Below, piece by piece: positions 34,100 through 42,175 of a stretch of 64,000 nucleotides of DNA. A program made the translations under genes and the position numbers. How positions within the stretch are numbered: position 1 is the stretch's first letter; every line of letters starts with the position of its first letter. Below the pieces are notes generated by a model. That model did not search any database and had not been told where the DNA came from. It saw nothing but the letters and a program-made list of their open reading frames with translations. Origin of the DNA: Agrilactobacillus yilanensis. Lineage in GTDB: Bacteria; Bacillota; Bacilli; Lactobacillales; Lactobacillaceae. The stretch is from positions 1-64,000 of the forward strand of contig NZ_RHOY01000013.1 of NCBI RefSeq assembly GCF_003946725.1, given 5' to 3'.

Positions 34100-34939
34100 T
34101 TGAGTTTTGAATTTCGCCCCATGAGAAGTGTCATTTATGTTGATGTTATTAAAGAAAAATATCGTCCGAAACTATTACATTGGTTATATGGACACCATAT
34201 TCAAGATAGTATCTCCAAATTTGGACCCTACGTCACAAAATATGCCTTTTATAATGCATTCCCTGTCCCTCCTGAAGGTGAACGCTTCGGCACTCGTCGA
34301 ATGCAAATGACCGAGCACTATTGGTTGATTAATGAAATGACACCTGAGATGAAAAATAATGCTATCACAGAATACATGCCTAAAGACGTCCTTCGTTGGC
34401 AGGGTAATATTCCTGATACAGATGCCGCAGCTGCTGGTAATGTAGATGGTGATACCGGTAGAAGTGCTGGTGGCGCTAATGGCTGTCAACCATTTGTTTT
34501 TGCCCATGTTCCGATCAATTGGGAAGAAGATTATAAAGGCGATGGTCGTATGGTTGCAGATGGTCCAAACTATCGTTGGCAATTTGTTATCAAATACCCT
34601 GAAAATTTAACTGAAGCAGCTGGTGAAGCTTGGTTCCATGACGAAGTCGTCCCTTATTTTAAAGGTCGGCCTGAAGTTCATCGATTTATGTCTAGTCGAA
34701 TTATGCAAGATGTTGTCGGCTGTGAATTTGAGCGCTTGGTTGAAATGTGGTTTGACTCTGAAGATGAGTGGTACACCGCGGCAGTGGCCGGTACAACAGC
34801 GTTGAAAAAGCCTAGCTGGGCGCAACAAAATCAATTTCCATTTCTAACACCGCAATTTAATATCGTTGGCATGTTCTTACCAGATATCCCAACCAGTGAT
34901 AATTTAGCTCAGTACCGTGGCTATATTACCATGAGATAA
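34100..34939 (+). CDS. EthD-like (dimeric alpha/beta-barrel) protein
   Basis: A 279-residue cytosolic protein with two ferredoxin-like halves of the EthD/Dabb type: PKLLHWLYGHHIQDSISKFGPYVTKYAFYNAFP near the N-terminus and AWFHDEVVPYFKGRPEVHRFMSSRIMQ in the second half, each with the family's WH/GHH entry and aromatic strand. Such proteins bind or convert small organic, often aromatic, acids. A Gly/Ala/Asp-rich segment at about 112-130 is a likely linker. The TTG start has GAGG 9 nt upstream. The reaction is unknown. Confidence 0.65.
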   Translation: MSFEFRPMRSVIYVDVIKEKYRPKLLHWLYGHHIQDSISKFGPYVTKYAFYNAFPVPPEGERFGTRRMQMTEHYWLINEMTPEMKNNAITEYMPKDVLRWQGNIPDTDAAAAGNVDGDTGRSAGGANGCQPFVFAHVPINWEEDYKGDGRMVADGPNYRWQFVIKYPENLTEAAGEAWFHDEVVPYFKGRPEVHRFMSSRIMQDVVGCEFERLVEMWFDSEDEWYTAAVAGTTALKKPSWAQQNQFPFLTPQFNIVGMFLPDIPTSDNLAQYRGYITMR

Positions 34940-35013
34940 GTTCCGCTTATATAGAGACGGTTGTAATTTTAATTTTAAAACATTAATAATTCACTCGATT
35001 CAATACCATAAAG

Positions 35014-35067
35014 AAATAAGCCGTCAACGCTGGGATTTCCTAATGATCCTAGCCATGCGGCTTATTT
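35014..35067 (+). promoter_or_regulatory. long intercistronic hairpin before the MFS gene
   Basis: AAATAAGCCG (35014-35023) pairs perfectly with CGGCTTATTT (35058-35067) around an inner GGAT/ATCC stem. No clean T-run follows, so it may be a weak terminator, RNA-stability or processing element inside the operon. Confidence 0.55.
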
Positions 35068-35093
35068 ATATGAACCTTAAAAGGAGGTTTAAA

Positions 35094-36362
35094 ATGAGAA
35101 CAAATAGATGGTTTTATACCGCATTAGGTGTCTTTATCTTACTATTCGCCGGTCTTGTTTATGCTTGGAGTGTTTTTGCCAGTTCTTTGAAAGGCTATTT
35201 CACACAATGGTCAGCTGCACAGCTTTCCTTAACCTTTACAATTTGTATGATCACTTATTGCATCGCCGGTTTAATTTGTGGTTGGCTAAAGATTAGTGCC
35301 CGCGCTAAATTAATCATTTCTGGTCTACTATTCTTCATTGGCTTTTATATGGCAAGTCAGGCCAATAGTTTAATAACGCTTTATATCGGTTATGGTGTTT
35401 TAGCAGCTAGTGCTTCTGGCTTTGCTTTTAATACTGTTATGAGTAGCGTCACTAAATTTTTCCCGGATAAACCGGGGTTGATCTCTGGGATTCTATTAAT
35501 GGGTTTTGGTTTTGGTAGTTTTTTCATTGGTAAAATTTATCAGGCTGTCACACCTGGTGGCGATGGCTTTCGTCAAACCTTTTTCGGTTTTGGTATTTTA
35601 CTTTTAATTGTAATGGTACTGTGTAGCTTCTTTATCCGAGAACCAAAGCTTGCAGAAATTGACCGTTATCGTTTAACCATCAAAACAACTGCAAAAATAG
35701 ACACACACGATGTTACACCAAAAGCGATGCTTAAAAATCGCTCATTCCAGTTCTTCTTTGTCTGGGCTACGGTTTTAAGTATGTCCGGTTTAATTCTAAT
35801 TTCTCAGGCAAGCGCGATTGCCACAGAAGCTAAACCAACTACTAGCGCAGCAGCACTAGCAACAGCTGTTGGTCTAATTTCAATTTTTAATGGTATTGGC
35901 CGAGTTTTATCGGGAATTTTATTTGATAAAATAGGCCGATTAAAAACAATGCTTTTGATCAATACCACATTTATGATTGCTGTTACTTTAATCTTCTTAG
36001 CTATTTCTAAACACTTATATCCGATCTTAATTGTCAGTTATATTTTTGCCGGTCTGGCCTATGGTGGTATTACACCAACAAATTCTGCTTTTATGAAAGC
36101 TAATTTCGGTGAAAAATACTATGCCATCAATCTTTCGATCATAAATATGAACTTGGTTATTTCATCTTTTGGTAGTACTATTTCTGGCTTACTCTATGAC
36201 AAAACAAATTCTTACTACAGTACTTTGATTTTAATGGCAGGCATTGTCGTTATTGGTTATATCATGAGTTTCCTGAGTAAATCACGTAACCAGCAGTCAA
36301 CAATATCAGATTCAGAAACTGATTTAGAAACATTCAAAGCAGCTAATCAATCATCATTTTAG
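35094..36362 (+). CDS. MFS transporter, oxalate/formate antiporter (OFA) type
   Basis: A 422-residue, 12-helix permease. The start WFYTALGVFILLFAGLVYAWSVFASSLKG is typical of OFA-family carriers (YAWSVF), as is the FPDKPGLISGILLMGFGFGSF stretch near residues 124-145. Members exchange organic anions. AAGGAGG precedes the ATG at 35094. In this operon it would import or exchange the organic acid processed by the EthD-like protein, flavoprotein and hydroxyacid dehydrogenase. Confidence 0.85.
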   Translation: MRTNRWFYTALGVFILLFAGLVYAWSVFASSLKGYFTQWSAAQLSLTFTICMITYCIAGLICGWLKISARAKLIISGLLFFIGFYMASQANSLITLYIGYGVLAASASGFAFNTVMSSVTKFFPDKPGLISGILLMGFGFGSFFIGKIYQAVTPGGDGFRQTFFGFGILLLIVMVLCSFFIREPKLAEIDRYRLTIKTTAKIDTHDVTPKAMLKNRSFQFFFVWATVLSMSGLILISQASAIATEAKPTTSAAALATAVGLISIFNGIGRVLSGILFDKIGRLKTMLLINTTFMIAVTLIFLAISKHLYPILIVSYIFAGLAYGGITPTNSAFMKANFGEKYYAINLSIINMNLVISSFGSTISGLLYDKTNSYYSTLILMAGIVVIGYIMSFLSKSRNQQSTISDSETDLETFKAANQSSF

Positions 36363-36373
36363 GAGGCAATATT

Positions 36374-37345
36374 ATGGTAAGTAAAGTTGGTATTATTGGT
36401 CTAGGTAATGTCGGTTCCGCCGTCGCTTTAGCTTTAGTATTGAGAGGCAGCGTTTCTGAATTAGTTTTAATTGATAAAGATGACAAAAAAGCTCGCGCAG
36501 AACAATACGATCTCACTGACCAGCAGGCTCTATTAACATCTAATACAAAAATTCTTCGCCAAAATTATAATGATTCGTGGACATTATTAAAAGACTGTGA
36601 CGTACTTGTCTTTTCACCTGGCGACATTTCAATCTTACAAGCACAATTACAAACAGATAATCCCGACCGCCTCAATGAGTTACGTAGCAGTGCCCAGATC
36701 GTTCAAGAAGTAGCACCCAAAATTAATGCTTCAAAATTTAACGGTATTATCCTGAGCATTACAAATCCTTGTGACGTTGTCGTAACTTATCTGCAAGAAC
36801 TCGTTGATCTACCTAAAAATCATATTTTTGGAACTGGTACAACGTTAGATACAACACGTATGAAGCACGCTGTTAGTGCTTATCTAGATTGTAGTATTCA
36901 TGACATTGACGGTTATGTCTTGGGAGAACACGGTGAAAGTCAGTTTACTGCTTGGTCTACAGTTCGTGTGGGTGGTATCCCCATGAATGATTTAGCAGCT
37001 ACTCATCGGATTGATTTAAAAGTGATAGAAGAAAATTCTAGTAAAGGGGCTTGGTATATCATTTCAGGTAAAGGCTTCACTTCTCATGGTATTGGACTCA
37101 CTGGTGCCACACTTGTAGAAGCTATCTTAAACAATGCCCGTCAAGTTTTCCCACTATCCTCTTATAATACAGATTATCAAACTTACATTGGTCAGCCGAC
37201 AAGAATTGGTGCTGGTGGTGTTCTTGAAGTCTTACCGCTAACATTATCAGATACGGAACAAGAATTATTTGACCATTCCGCAAAAATCGTCCGTGAGAAT
37301 CGGTTAAAAATCCCAAGTCTCTTAGCGGTGGATCCTGTATTATGA
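36374..37345 (+). CDS. L-lactate/L-2-hydroxyisocaproate dehydrogenase family protein
   Basis: A 323-residue NAD-dependent L-2-hydroxyacid dehydrogenase. GLGNVGSAVA (residues 8-17) binds NAD; SITNPCDV, GTGTTLDTTRMK and GEHGES (catalytic His) are standard. The substrate loop (PGDISILQAQLQTDNPDR) lacks the canonical lactate-dehydrogenase QKPGETR segment, as in hydroxyisocaproate dehydrogenases that take bulkier 2-oxoacids. AGGAGG precedes the ATG. Its stop codon overlaps the next start by 4 bp. It would reduce a 2-oxoacid made or imported by the pathway. Confidence 0.85.
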   Translation: MVSKVGIIGLGNVGSAVALALVLRGSVSELVLIDKDDKKARAEQYDLTDQQALLTSNTKILRQNYNDSWTLLKDCDVLVFSPGDISILQAQLQTDNPDRLNELRSSAQIVQEVAPKINASKFNGIILSITNPCDVVVTYLQELVDLPKNHIFGTGTTLDTTRMKHAVSAYLDCSIHDIDGYVLGEHGESQFTAWSTVRVGGIPMNDLAATHRIDLKVIEENSSKGAWYIISGKGFTSHGIGLTGATLVEAILNNARQVFPLSSYNTDYQTYIGQPTRIGAGGVLEVLPLTLSDTEQELFDHSAKIVRENRLKIPSLLAVDPVL

Positions 37346-37797
37346 CATCAAAAGTCAGCCTAAAACAAGACATCATCATAAATCTCATCAATAATGTACC
37401 TACAGCGTTGGCGATTCCAACCGTAGCGTTTATTGTTTCCAATACCAAAGCAACTGTAACTAATTGGTTCATCAACGTTTTGCTCGCGTTTGTAGTATCT
37501 TGTATTGTTTATTTTATTTTTCCTCTAGGTAAAATTGCCATTGCCGTACCTAGTTATTTTCATATCGCACCTAAAAATATTCTAGGTCGGTTAATTGGCA
37601 ATATTCCAGTAAACTTTATCAATGTCTTAATCATAGGTACCACACTAAATTACTATAATTTACGTCAATTTCCAGAATTCATCTTCTCACTTCTTGCAAC
37701 AATAGCCCCAATTTATCTCGTTTCTTATTTACTTTCAACCATTACTAATATCTTTGCAGATAAATTGGCCTTTGGAACGACTAATTCTATAACCTAA
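37342..37797 (+). CDS. DUF2798-like membrane protein, paralogue
   Basis: A 151-residue, four-helix paralogue of the protein at 33599, with the same internal duplication (NLINNVPTALAIPTVAF and RLIGNIPVNFINVLIIG). It overlaps the dehydrogenase by ATGA and closes the operon. Two copies flanking the same pathway suggest a role in it, perhaps transport. Confidence 0.65.
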   Translation: MTSKVSLKQDIIINLINNVPTALAIPTVAFIVSNTKATVTNWFINVLLAFVVSCIVYFIFPLGKIAIAVPSYFHIAPKNILGRLIGNIPVNFINVLIIGTTLNYYNLRQFPEFIFSLLATIAPIYLVSYLLSTITNIFADKLAFGTTNSIT

Positions 37798-37804
37798 CCC
37801 ATTC

Positions 37805-37841
37805 AAAAAACCGATACCCATTTTACAGGTATCGGTTTTTT
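37805..37841. terminator. bidirectional terminator
   Basis: AAAAAACCGATACC pairs perfectly with GGTATCGGTTTTTT, with T-runs on both strands. Confidence 0.95.
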
Positions 37842-37847
37842 GATATT

Positions 37848-38090
37848 TTAATCGCCATTAATTTGATGCATCAATTGCACCATGGATTGTGGCAATTGAT
37901 AGCGATAATCATGCACATATTTTGAAACTTCCGTATTCAGTCCTTGGCAAACATAGCCATAGGTTTTACCGGTTTGTAAAGCAACACTATATTTTAATAG
38001 TATCCCCCGCAAAGCTGGTGTTGCTTTAATCTCCGGATCTCTATACGCGGCACTGACCAGCGCAAAAGTCTCATCCACTTGATTTTTCAA
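37848..38090 (-). CDS. putative class II bacteriocin immunity protein (EntA_Immun-like)
   Basis: An 80-residue protein expected to be all helical. The pattern VSAAYRDPEIKATPALRGILLKYSVALQTGK...LNTEVSKYVHDYRYQLPQSMVQL resembles the four-helix immunity proteins of pediocin-like bacteriocins, which protect the mannose PTS from the toxin. There is no bacteriocin gene or GG leader nearby, so it would be an orphan. The TTG start has only a weak G-rich site, and the frame is open upstream, so the N-terminus is uncertain. Confidence 0.5.
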   Translation of the reverse strand: MKNQVDETFALVSAAYRDPEIKATPALRGILLKYSVALQTGKTYGYVCQGLNTEVSKYVHDYRYQLPQSMVQLMHQINGD

Positions 38091-38180
38091 TAGTAACGCC
38101 CCCGGTGATAGATTCTGGCATATCCCAAAGGCTACTACGTTCTTAAAATAATTACAAGTACTCTTTTTAATTCAATTTTA

Positions 38181-39311
38181 TTAGCCGAAGAACGCTAATA
38201 AAACACCGGCAGCGACTGCTGAACCGATCACCCCAGCCACGTTTGGCCCCATCGCATGCATCAACAAATAATTGCTTGGATTAGCCCGCTGTCCTTCTTT
38301 TTGAACAACTCGAGCGGCCATTGGTACTGCAGATACCCCAGCAGCCCCGATCATTGGATTAATTTTACCACCGGAGAGTTTGTACATCAGCTTGCCTAAT
38401 AATACACCAGATGCCGTCCCGATAATAAAGGCTAATAACCCAAGGAAAATAATTTTTAAGGTGACCACGGATAAGAACAAGTCGCCGTCAGCTTTAGCGC
38501 CTACGGTGATCCCTAAGAGAATTGTCACAATATACATCAACGTATTTTGCAACGTCTCAGCTAGTCTCGGTACCAATTTTGATTCTCGAATCAAATTGCC
38601 TAACATCAAACAACCAATTAACGTTGTGGCACTGGGCACTAACAAGCTGACAAAGATAGTGACTGCAATTGGGAAAATAATTTTTTCTTTATGCTGAACT
38701 TCTCGATTGGCCTTCATCTCTACTTTACGTTCTTTTTCTGTCGTTAATAAACGAATAATTGGCGGTTGAATAATCGGTACTAAGGCCATATACGAATACG
38801 CCGCCAAGGCAATTGCGGATAATAATTGCGGTGCTAATCGCGTTGTCAAAAAGATTGCAGTTGGCCCATCGGCACCGCCGATAATACCGACAGAAGCGGC
38901 TTCTTCTGGTGTCATCCCCAGCACAACCGCTAGGAAAAAGGCTGCAAAGATACCAAATTGTGCGGCACCACCTAAAAGAATTGTTTTCGGATTAGCCAAT
39001 AAAGGCCCAAAATCCGTGGAAGCTCCTAAACATAAGAAGATTAATGGCGGATATATCCCTAGGTTTGTCCCTTGATATAAATAATATAATAGTCCCCCAG
39101 GATTACCATGGGCTGCGGCCCCCATTAAACCAGCCAGTGGCAAGTTAACCAGTAACATCCCAAACGCAATCGGGATCATTAAGTAAGGTTCATAACGTTT
39201 ACGAATACCTAAATATAAAAACACACAGGCTAGTATGATCATAAAAAAATTGTTAAATGATAAATTCGCTAGGCCTGAGGTTTCTATCATTTGTCCTACA
39301 ATATCACTCAT
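38181..39311 (-). CDS. oadB: oxaloacetate decarboxylase beta subunit, Na+ pump
   Basis: A 376-residue polytopic membrane protein. It decarboxylates carboxybiotin and pumps sodium outward. GGADGPTAIF carries the key Asp of the family, and NPMIGAAGVSAVPMAARV matches the conserved C-terminal Ser/Asn region. AAGGAGG precedes the ATG. It is the last gene of the four-gene set. Sister pumps for methylmalonyl- or glutaconyl-CoA have near-identical beta subunits; the partner alpha subunit decides the substrate. Confidence 0.92.
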   Translation of the reverse strand: MSDIVGQMIETSGLANLSFNNFFMIILACVFLYLGIRKRYEPYLMIPIAFGMLLVNLPLAGLMGAAAHGNPGGLLYYLYQGTNLGIYPPLIFLCLGASTDFGPLLANPKTILLGGAAQFGIFAAFFLAVVLGMTPEEAASVGIIGGADGPTAIFLTTRLAPQLLSAIALAAYSYMALVPIIQPPIIRLLTTEKERKVEMKANREVQHKEKIIFPIAVTIFVSLLVPSATTLIGCLMLGNLIRESKLVPRLAETLQNTLMYIVTILLGITVGAKADGDLFLSVVTLKIIFLGLLAFIIGTASGVLLGKLMYKLSGGKINPMIGAAGVSAVPMAARVVQKEGQRANPSNYLLMHAMGPNVAGVIGSAVAAGVLLAFFG

Positions 39312-39322
39312 CAGCGGCCTCC

Positions 39323-39688
39323 TTAAAGCTTAAGTAACAGCTGGTCAGATTCTACCGATTGTCCTACAGCAACTTGAATGGCCTGCACGACGCCATCTGC
39401 AGGTGCCACAATTTCGTTTTCCATTTTCATTGCTTCTAAGACAAGTAAAATTTCACCTTGCTTCACAGCCTGCCCCTCAGTAACTTTAATCGCCAAAACA
39501 GTCCCCGCTAATGGGGCATTAACCGCCGTACCGCCTGCTGTTGGCGCTGGTGTTGGCGCTTTAGCCGGAGATGCGTCAGGTTTAGGTGCTGATGCTGGTG
39601 TTGGTGCTGGCATCGGTGTATCTGCTGGCAGTTCTTTTAAACTTACTTGATAAACTTGTCCATTCACTTCAATCTCATATCTTTTCAT
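39323..39688 (-). CDS. biotin carboxyl carrier protein of the decarboxylase
   Basis: A 121-residue carrier: short N-terminal segment, Pro/Ala-rich hinge (about 24-52), then a biotinyl domain with EAMKMENEI (biotinylated Lys near residue 90). It shuttles CO2 from the carboxyltransferase to the beta subunit. GAGG lies before the ATG. Here the carrier is a separate gene because the alpha subunit lacks a biotin domain. Confidence 0.92.
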   Translation of the reverse strand: MKRYEIEVNGQVYQVSLKELPADTPMPAPTPASAPKPDASPAKAPTPAPTAGGTAVNAPLAGTVLAIKVTEGQAVKQGEILLVLEAMKMENEIVAPADGVVQAIQVAVGQSVESDQLLLKL

Positions 39689-39720
39689 ACAAAACGCCTC
39701 ACAATCTGTCTAAAATTTAA

Positions 39721-40026
39721 TTATTTAATTCGTTTAACGGCAGCGACTTCAAAGCGGCGGCCATCTTTTGCCTCACTGGCTTCTGCTAGAGCTGCTAATA
39801 CGGCTACTTTCGCCAATGGATCCGTTTCAATCAGTGCTGTATCAGCAGCTGAGTCATTTTTAGCTGGCGGTTCAATCACTGTATTTGATGTTGTTTTTGA
39901 GACTTTTGTTCCACCGAACAACTTACCTAATAGCATCATCATCAACATAATGCCTAACAAAATGATAAATACAATTAACATTGAAACCACCGTTAACACG
40001 AGCACTTCACTAAGGGAATACTGCAT
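39721..40026 (-). CDS. oadG: oxaloacetate decarboxylase gamma-type small subunit
   Basis: A 101-residue protein with one N-terminal membrane helix (about 8-35) and a short polar tail, matching OadG-like subunits that hold the complex together. AAAGGAGG precedes the ATG. Assignment rests on topology and position between carrier and carboxyltransferase genes. Confidence 0.75.
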   Translation of the reverse strand: MQYSLSEVLVLTVVSMLIVFIILLGIMLMMMLLGKLFGGTKVSKTTSNTVIEPPAKNDSAADTALIETDPLAKVAVLAALAEASEAKDGRRFEVAAVKRIK

Positions 40027-40038
40027 TATAGGCCTCCT

Positions 40039-41433
40039 TTAATATTGACCGAAGACTTTAATAACTTCGTCGGCTTGGGGCGTTGGCTGATATTTCTGTT
40101 CTAGGAATTTCTTGCCCACTTGCGGAAATAGCGCATAAGTCAGCACATCTTCATCCGTTTTTGCCAAAGTTTTGAGCTGCGTCTTTAAACTTTCAAATTC
40201 AGCTTCAATATGATCAGCTGGACGGTCCGTAATTACAGGGGCATCCCCAATCAATTGCTGGCGAAAATCCGCGGCAACCGGTACCGGTGACCGACCGTAT
40301 TCCCCCATGAGATAAGCTTTGATTTCATTAGGTACCATCTGATACCGTTTGCCCGTAACCACGTTCATTACCGCCTGTGTCCCCACCATCTGACTCAATG
40401 GCGTGACTAACGGCGGAAAGCCTAAATCTTCGCGAACTTTAGGGACTTCCGCCAAAACAGCATCATATTTATCCAAGGCATTGGCCTGTTTTAATTGGGC
40501 ATACAAATTGGACAGCATCCCCCCAGGTACTTGATAAATCAAGGCTCTTGGATCGGCTGTTAATACTTTAGGATCAATCAAATCTGCACTTAAATACTTC
40601 GGTCGCAAACTTCTAAAATAGTCAGCTGCCTCACCCATTTTGACCAAATCAATGCCCGTATCATACCCGGCTTCATCGAAGTTCAAAACCATCGATTCAG
40701 TCGCTGGCTGGCTAGTACCTTCACTCAATGGTGACAATGCGGTATCAATTCTATCCGCACCAGCCGCAATAGCCGCTTGATACGTCAACTGACCGATACC
40801 GCTGGTGCAATGCGTATGTACAATAATCGGCAGTGAAATCGTCTGCTTTAAGCGTTGCACTAAAGCGGCACATTTTGGTCCGGTCAAAATACCAGCCATA
40901 TCCTTAATACAAATTGAATCGGCACCCATCTGCGCCAACGTATTGCCCAATTGCGCATAATAATCCAACGTATGGGCTTCACTAATGGTATAAACAATTG
41001 TCAGCTGTGCTTCTTTGCCGGTTTTTTTCACTGCTTTTAAAGCCGCTTCTAGATTACGCGTATCATTCAGTGCATCAAAAATCCGAAAAATATCAATGCC
41101 GTTTTCTGCGGACTGTTCAATAAATTTTGTCACCACATCATCCGCATAGTGTCGATAACCTAATAAGTTTTGCCCCCGTAAAAGCATCTGCAGCGGGGTT
41201 TTTGTTACATGCTGCTTAATTGTCCGCAGTCGTTGCCAAGGGTCTTCGTCCAAAAAGCGAATACACGCATCAAAGGTGGCCCCGCCCCAACATTCCAATG
41301 AAGCGTAGCCGATATCATCCAGCGTATCTAAAATCGGCAACATATCTGCCATTGGCATCCTTGTCGCCATCAAACTTTGATGGGCATCTCTCAAAATTGT
41401 TTCTGTAATTCCAATCCGTCTTTGTCCTTCCAT
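40039..41433 (-). CDS. oadA: oxaloacetate decarboxylase alpha subunit (carboxyltransferase)
   Basis: A 464-residue carboxyltransferase. The TIM-barrel start GITETILRDAHQSLMATRM holds the metal-site Asp; CWGGATFDACIRFL and the VHTHCTSGIG metal-binding His pair follow, and the conserved-carboxylase domain (about 290-450) ends the protein. No biotin domain is present; the carrier is the separate gene downstream. ATG 41433 is preferred over a GTG at 41442 that sits inside the AGAGG ribosome site. It leads the operon and is preceded by a perfect cre site. Role: decarboxylating oxaloacetate, for instance from citrate. Confidence 0.9.
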   Translation of the reverse strand: MEGQRRIGITETILRDAHQSLMATRMPMADMLPILDTLDDIGYASLECWGGATFDACIRFLDEDPWQRLRTIKQHVTKTPLQMLLRGQNLLGYRHYADDVVTKFIEQSAENGIDIFRIFDALNDTRNLEAALKAVKKTGKEAQLTIVYTISEAHTLDYYAQLGNTLAQMGADSICIKDMAGILTGPKCAALVQRLKQTISLPIIVHTHCTSGIGQLTYQAAIAAGADRIDTALSPLSEGTSQPATESMVLNFDEAGYDTGIDLVKMGEAADYFRSLRPKYLSADLIDPKVLTADPRALIYQVPGGMLSNLYAQLKQANALDKYDAVLAEVPKVREDLGFPPLVTPLSQMVGTQAVMNVVTGKRYQMVPNEIKAYLMGEYGRSPVPVAADFRQQLIGDAPVITDRPADHIEAEFESLKTQLKTLAKTDEDVLTYALFPQVGKKFLEQKYQPTPQADEVIKVFGQY

Positions 41434-41510
41434 AAATCTCACCTCTAATTTTTATAAATTTATTTTCTTGGTACTTTTTTAGTTGCACAAATAGGCCATT
41501 ACCCAGTTTA

Positions 41511-41525
41511 TGCAATCGCTTACAA
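41511..41525 (-). promoter_or_regulatory. cre site of the oxaloacetate decarboxylase operon
   Basis: On the minus strand TTGTAAGCGATTGCA matches all 15 positions of WTGNAANCGNWNNCW. It lies about 80 bp before oadA, near a TACAAT-like -10. Confidence 0.8.
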
Positions 41526-41587
41526 TAGTATTGTATCATAGTTTCTTGTCTAATCTTGGCCGCCAGTCAAAATGACTAATGTTCAAA

Positions 41588-41637
41588 TAAAAAAGAACCT
41601 GCATGCAGACCCAATGTCCACTGCAGATTCTTTTATT
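41588..41637 (-). terminator. terminator of the tyrA-aroK operon
   Basis: AAAAGAACCTGCA pairs imperfectly with TGCAGATTCTTTT; the T-run lies at 41593-41588 on the minus strand. Confidence 0.7.
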
Positions 41638-41646
41638 TCTATATTA

Positions 41647-42174
41647 TTAAGACAATAATTGATTCATCTCACCGAAGTTATAAACTGAAAATATTTGCGC
41701 CGTTACCATGTCTGGTGTTGTGTCATCTGTTTTAATCGTCAAATCGCTGACCTCTTCATAAAAATCAGCACGTTTTTGCGCTAAATCTTGGAAGCCTTGT
41801 AAATTCAGATTTTTAGCAATCGGCCGATTGTTATCACCACAAACCCGCCGGTATAAAACTGACGCATCCGCTTGTAAATAAACCACCGGAACAGCACAAT
41901 TTTTTAACAGCATCCGATTAACGGCTTGTGTCACAACACCGCCACCAGTGGATAAAATAACATTTTGAGCCAAACTCTCTCGTAGAGCTTGCGTCTCCAA
42001 TTGTCTAAAGCCGATTTCGCCAACTTCTTCAAAAATATCCGGAATACGTTTGCCAGCATCCGCCACAATTTTTTGGTCTAAATCAATCAAATCTAACTGG
42101 GTTTTTTGTGCTAATAATTGACCGATCGTTGTTTTACCGGCCCCCATTAAACCTACTAATACCACACTTGCCAT
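41647..42174 (-). CDS. aroK: shikimate kinase
   Basis: A 175-residue kinase phosphorylating shikimate with ATP. The Walker A GLMGAGKTT (7-15), the shikimate-binding D-x-D (LIDLDQK), GFRQLE and GGGVV are visible. It starts 1 bp from the tyrA stop codon and is the last gene of the T-box unit. Confidence 0.93.
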   Translation of the reverse strand: MASVVLVGLMGAGKTTIGQLLAQKTQLDLIDLDQKIVADAGKRIPDIFEEVGEIGFRQLETQALRESLAQNVILSTGGGVVTQAVNRMLLKNCAVPVVYLQADASVLYRRVCGDNNRPIAKNLNLQGFQDLAQKRADFYEEVSDLTIKTDDTTPDMVTAQIFSVYNFGEMNQLLS

Positions 42175-42175
42175 T

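Noticed and set aside
34184-34582. A 132-residue minus-strand ORF
   Set aside because: It lies wholly inside the EthD-like gene on the opposite strand; the plus frame has the ribosome site, operon context and recognisable domain.
39378-39650. A 90-residue plus-strand ORF rich in Gly and Ala
   Set aside because: It is the mirror of the Pro/Ala hinge of the biotin carrier gene on the other strand, with no ribosome site.
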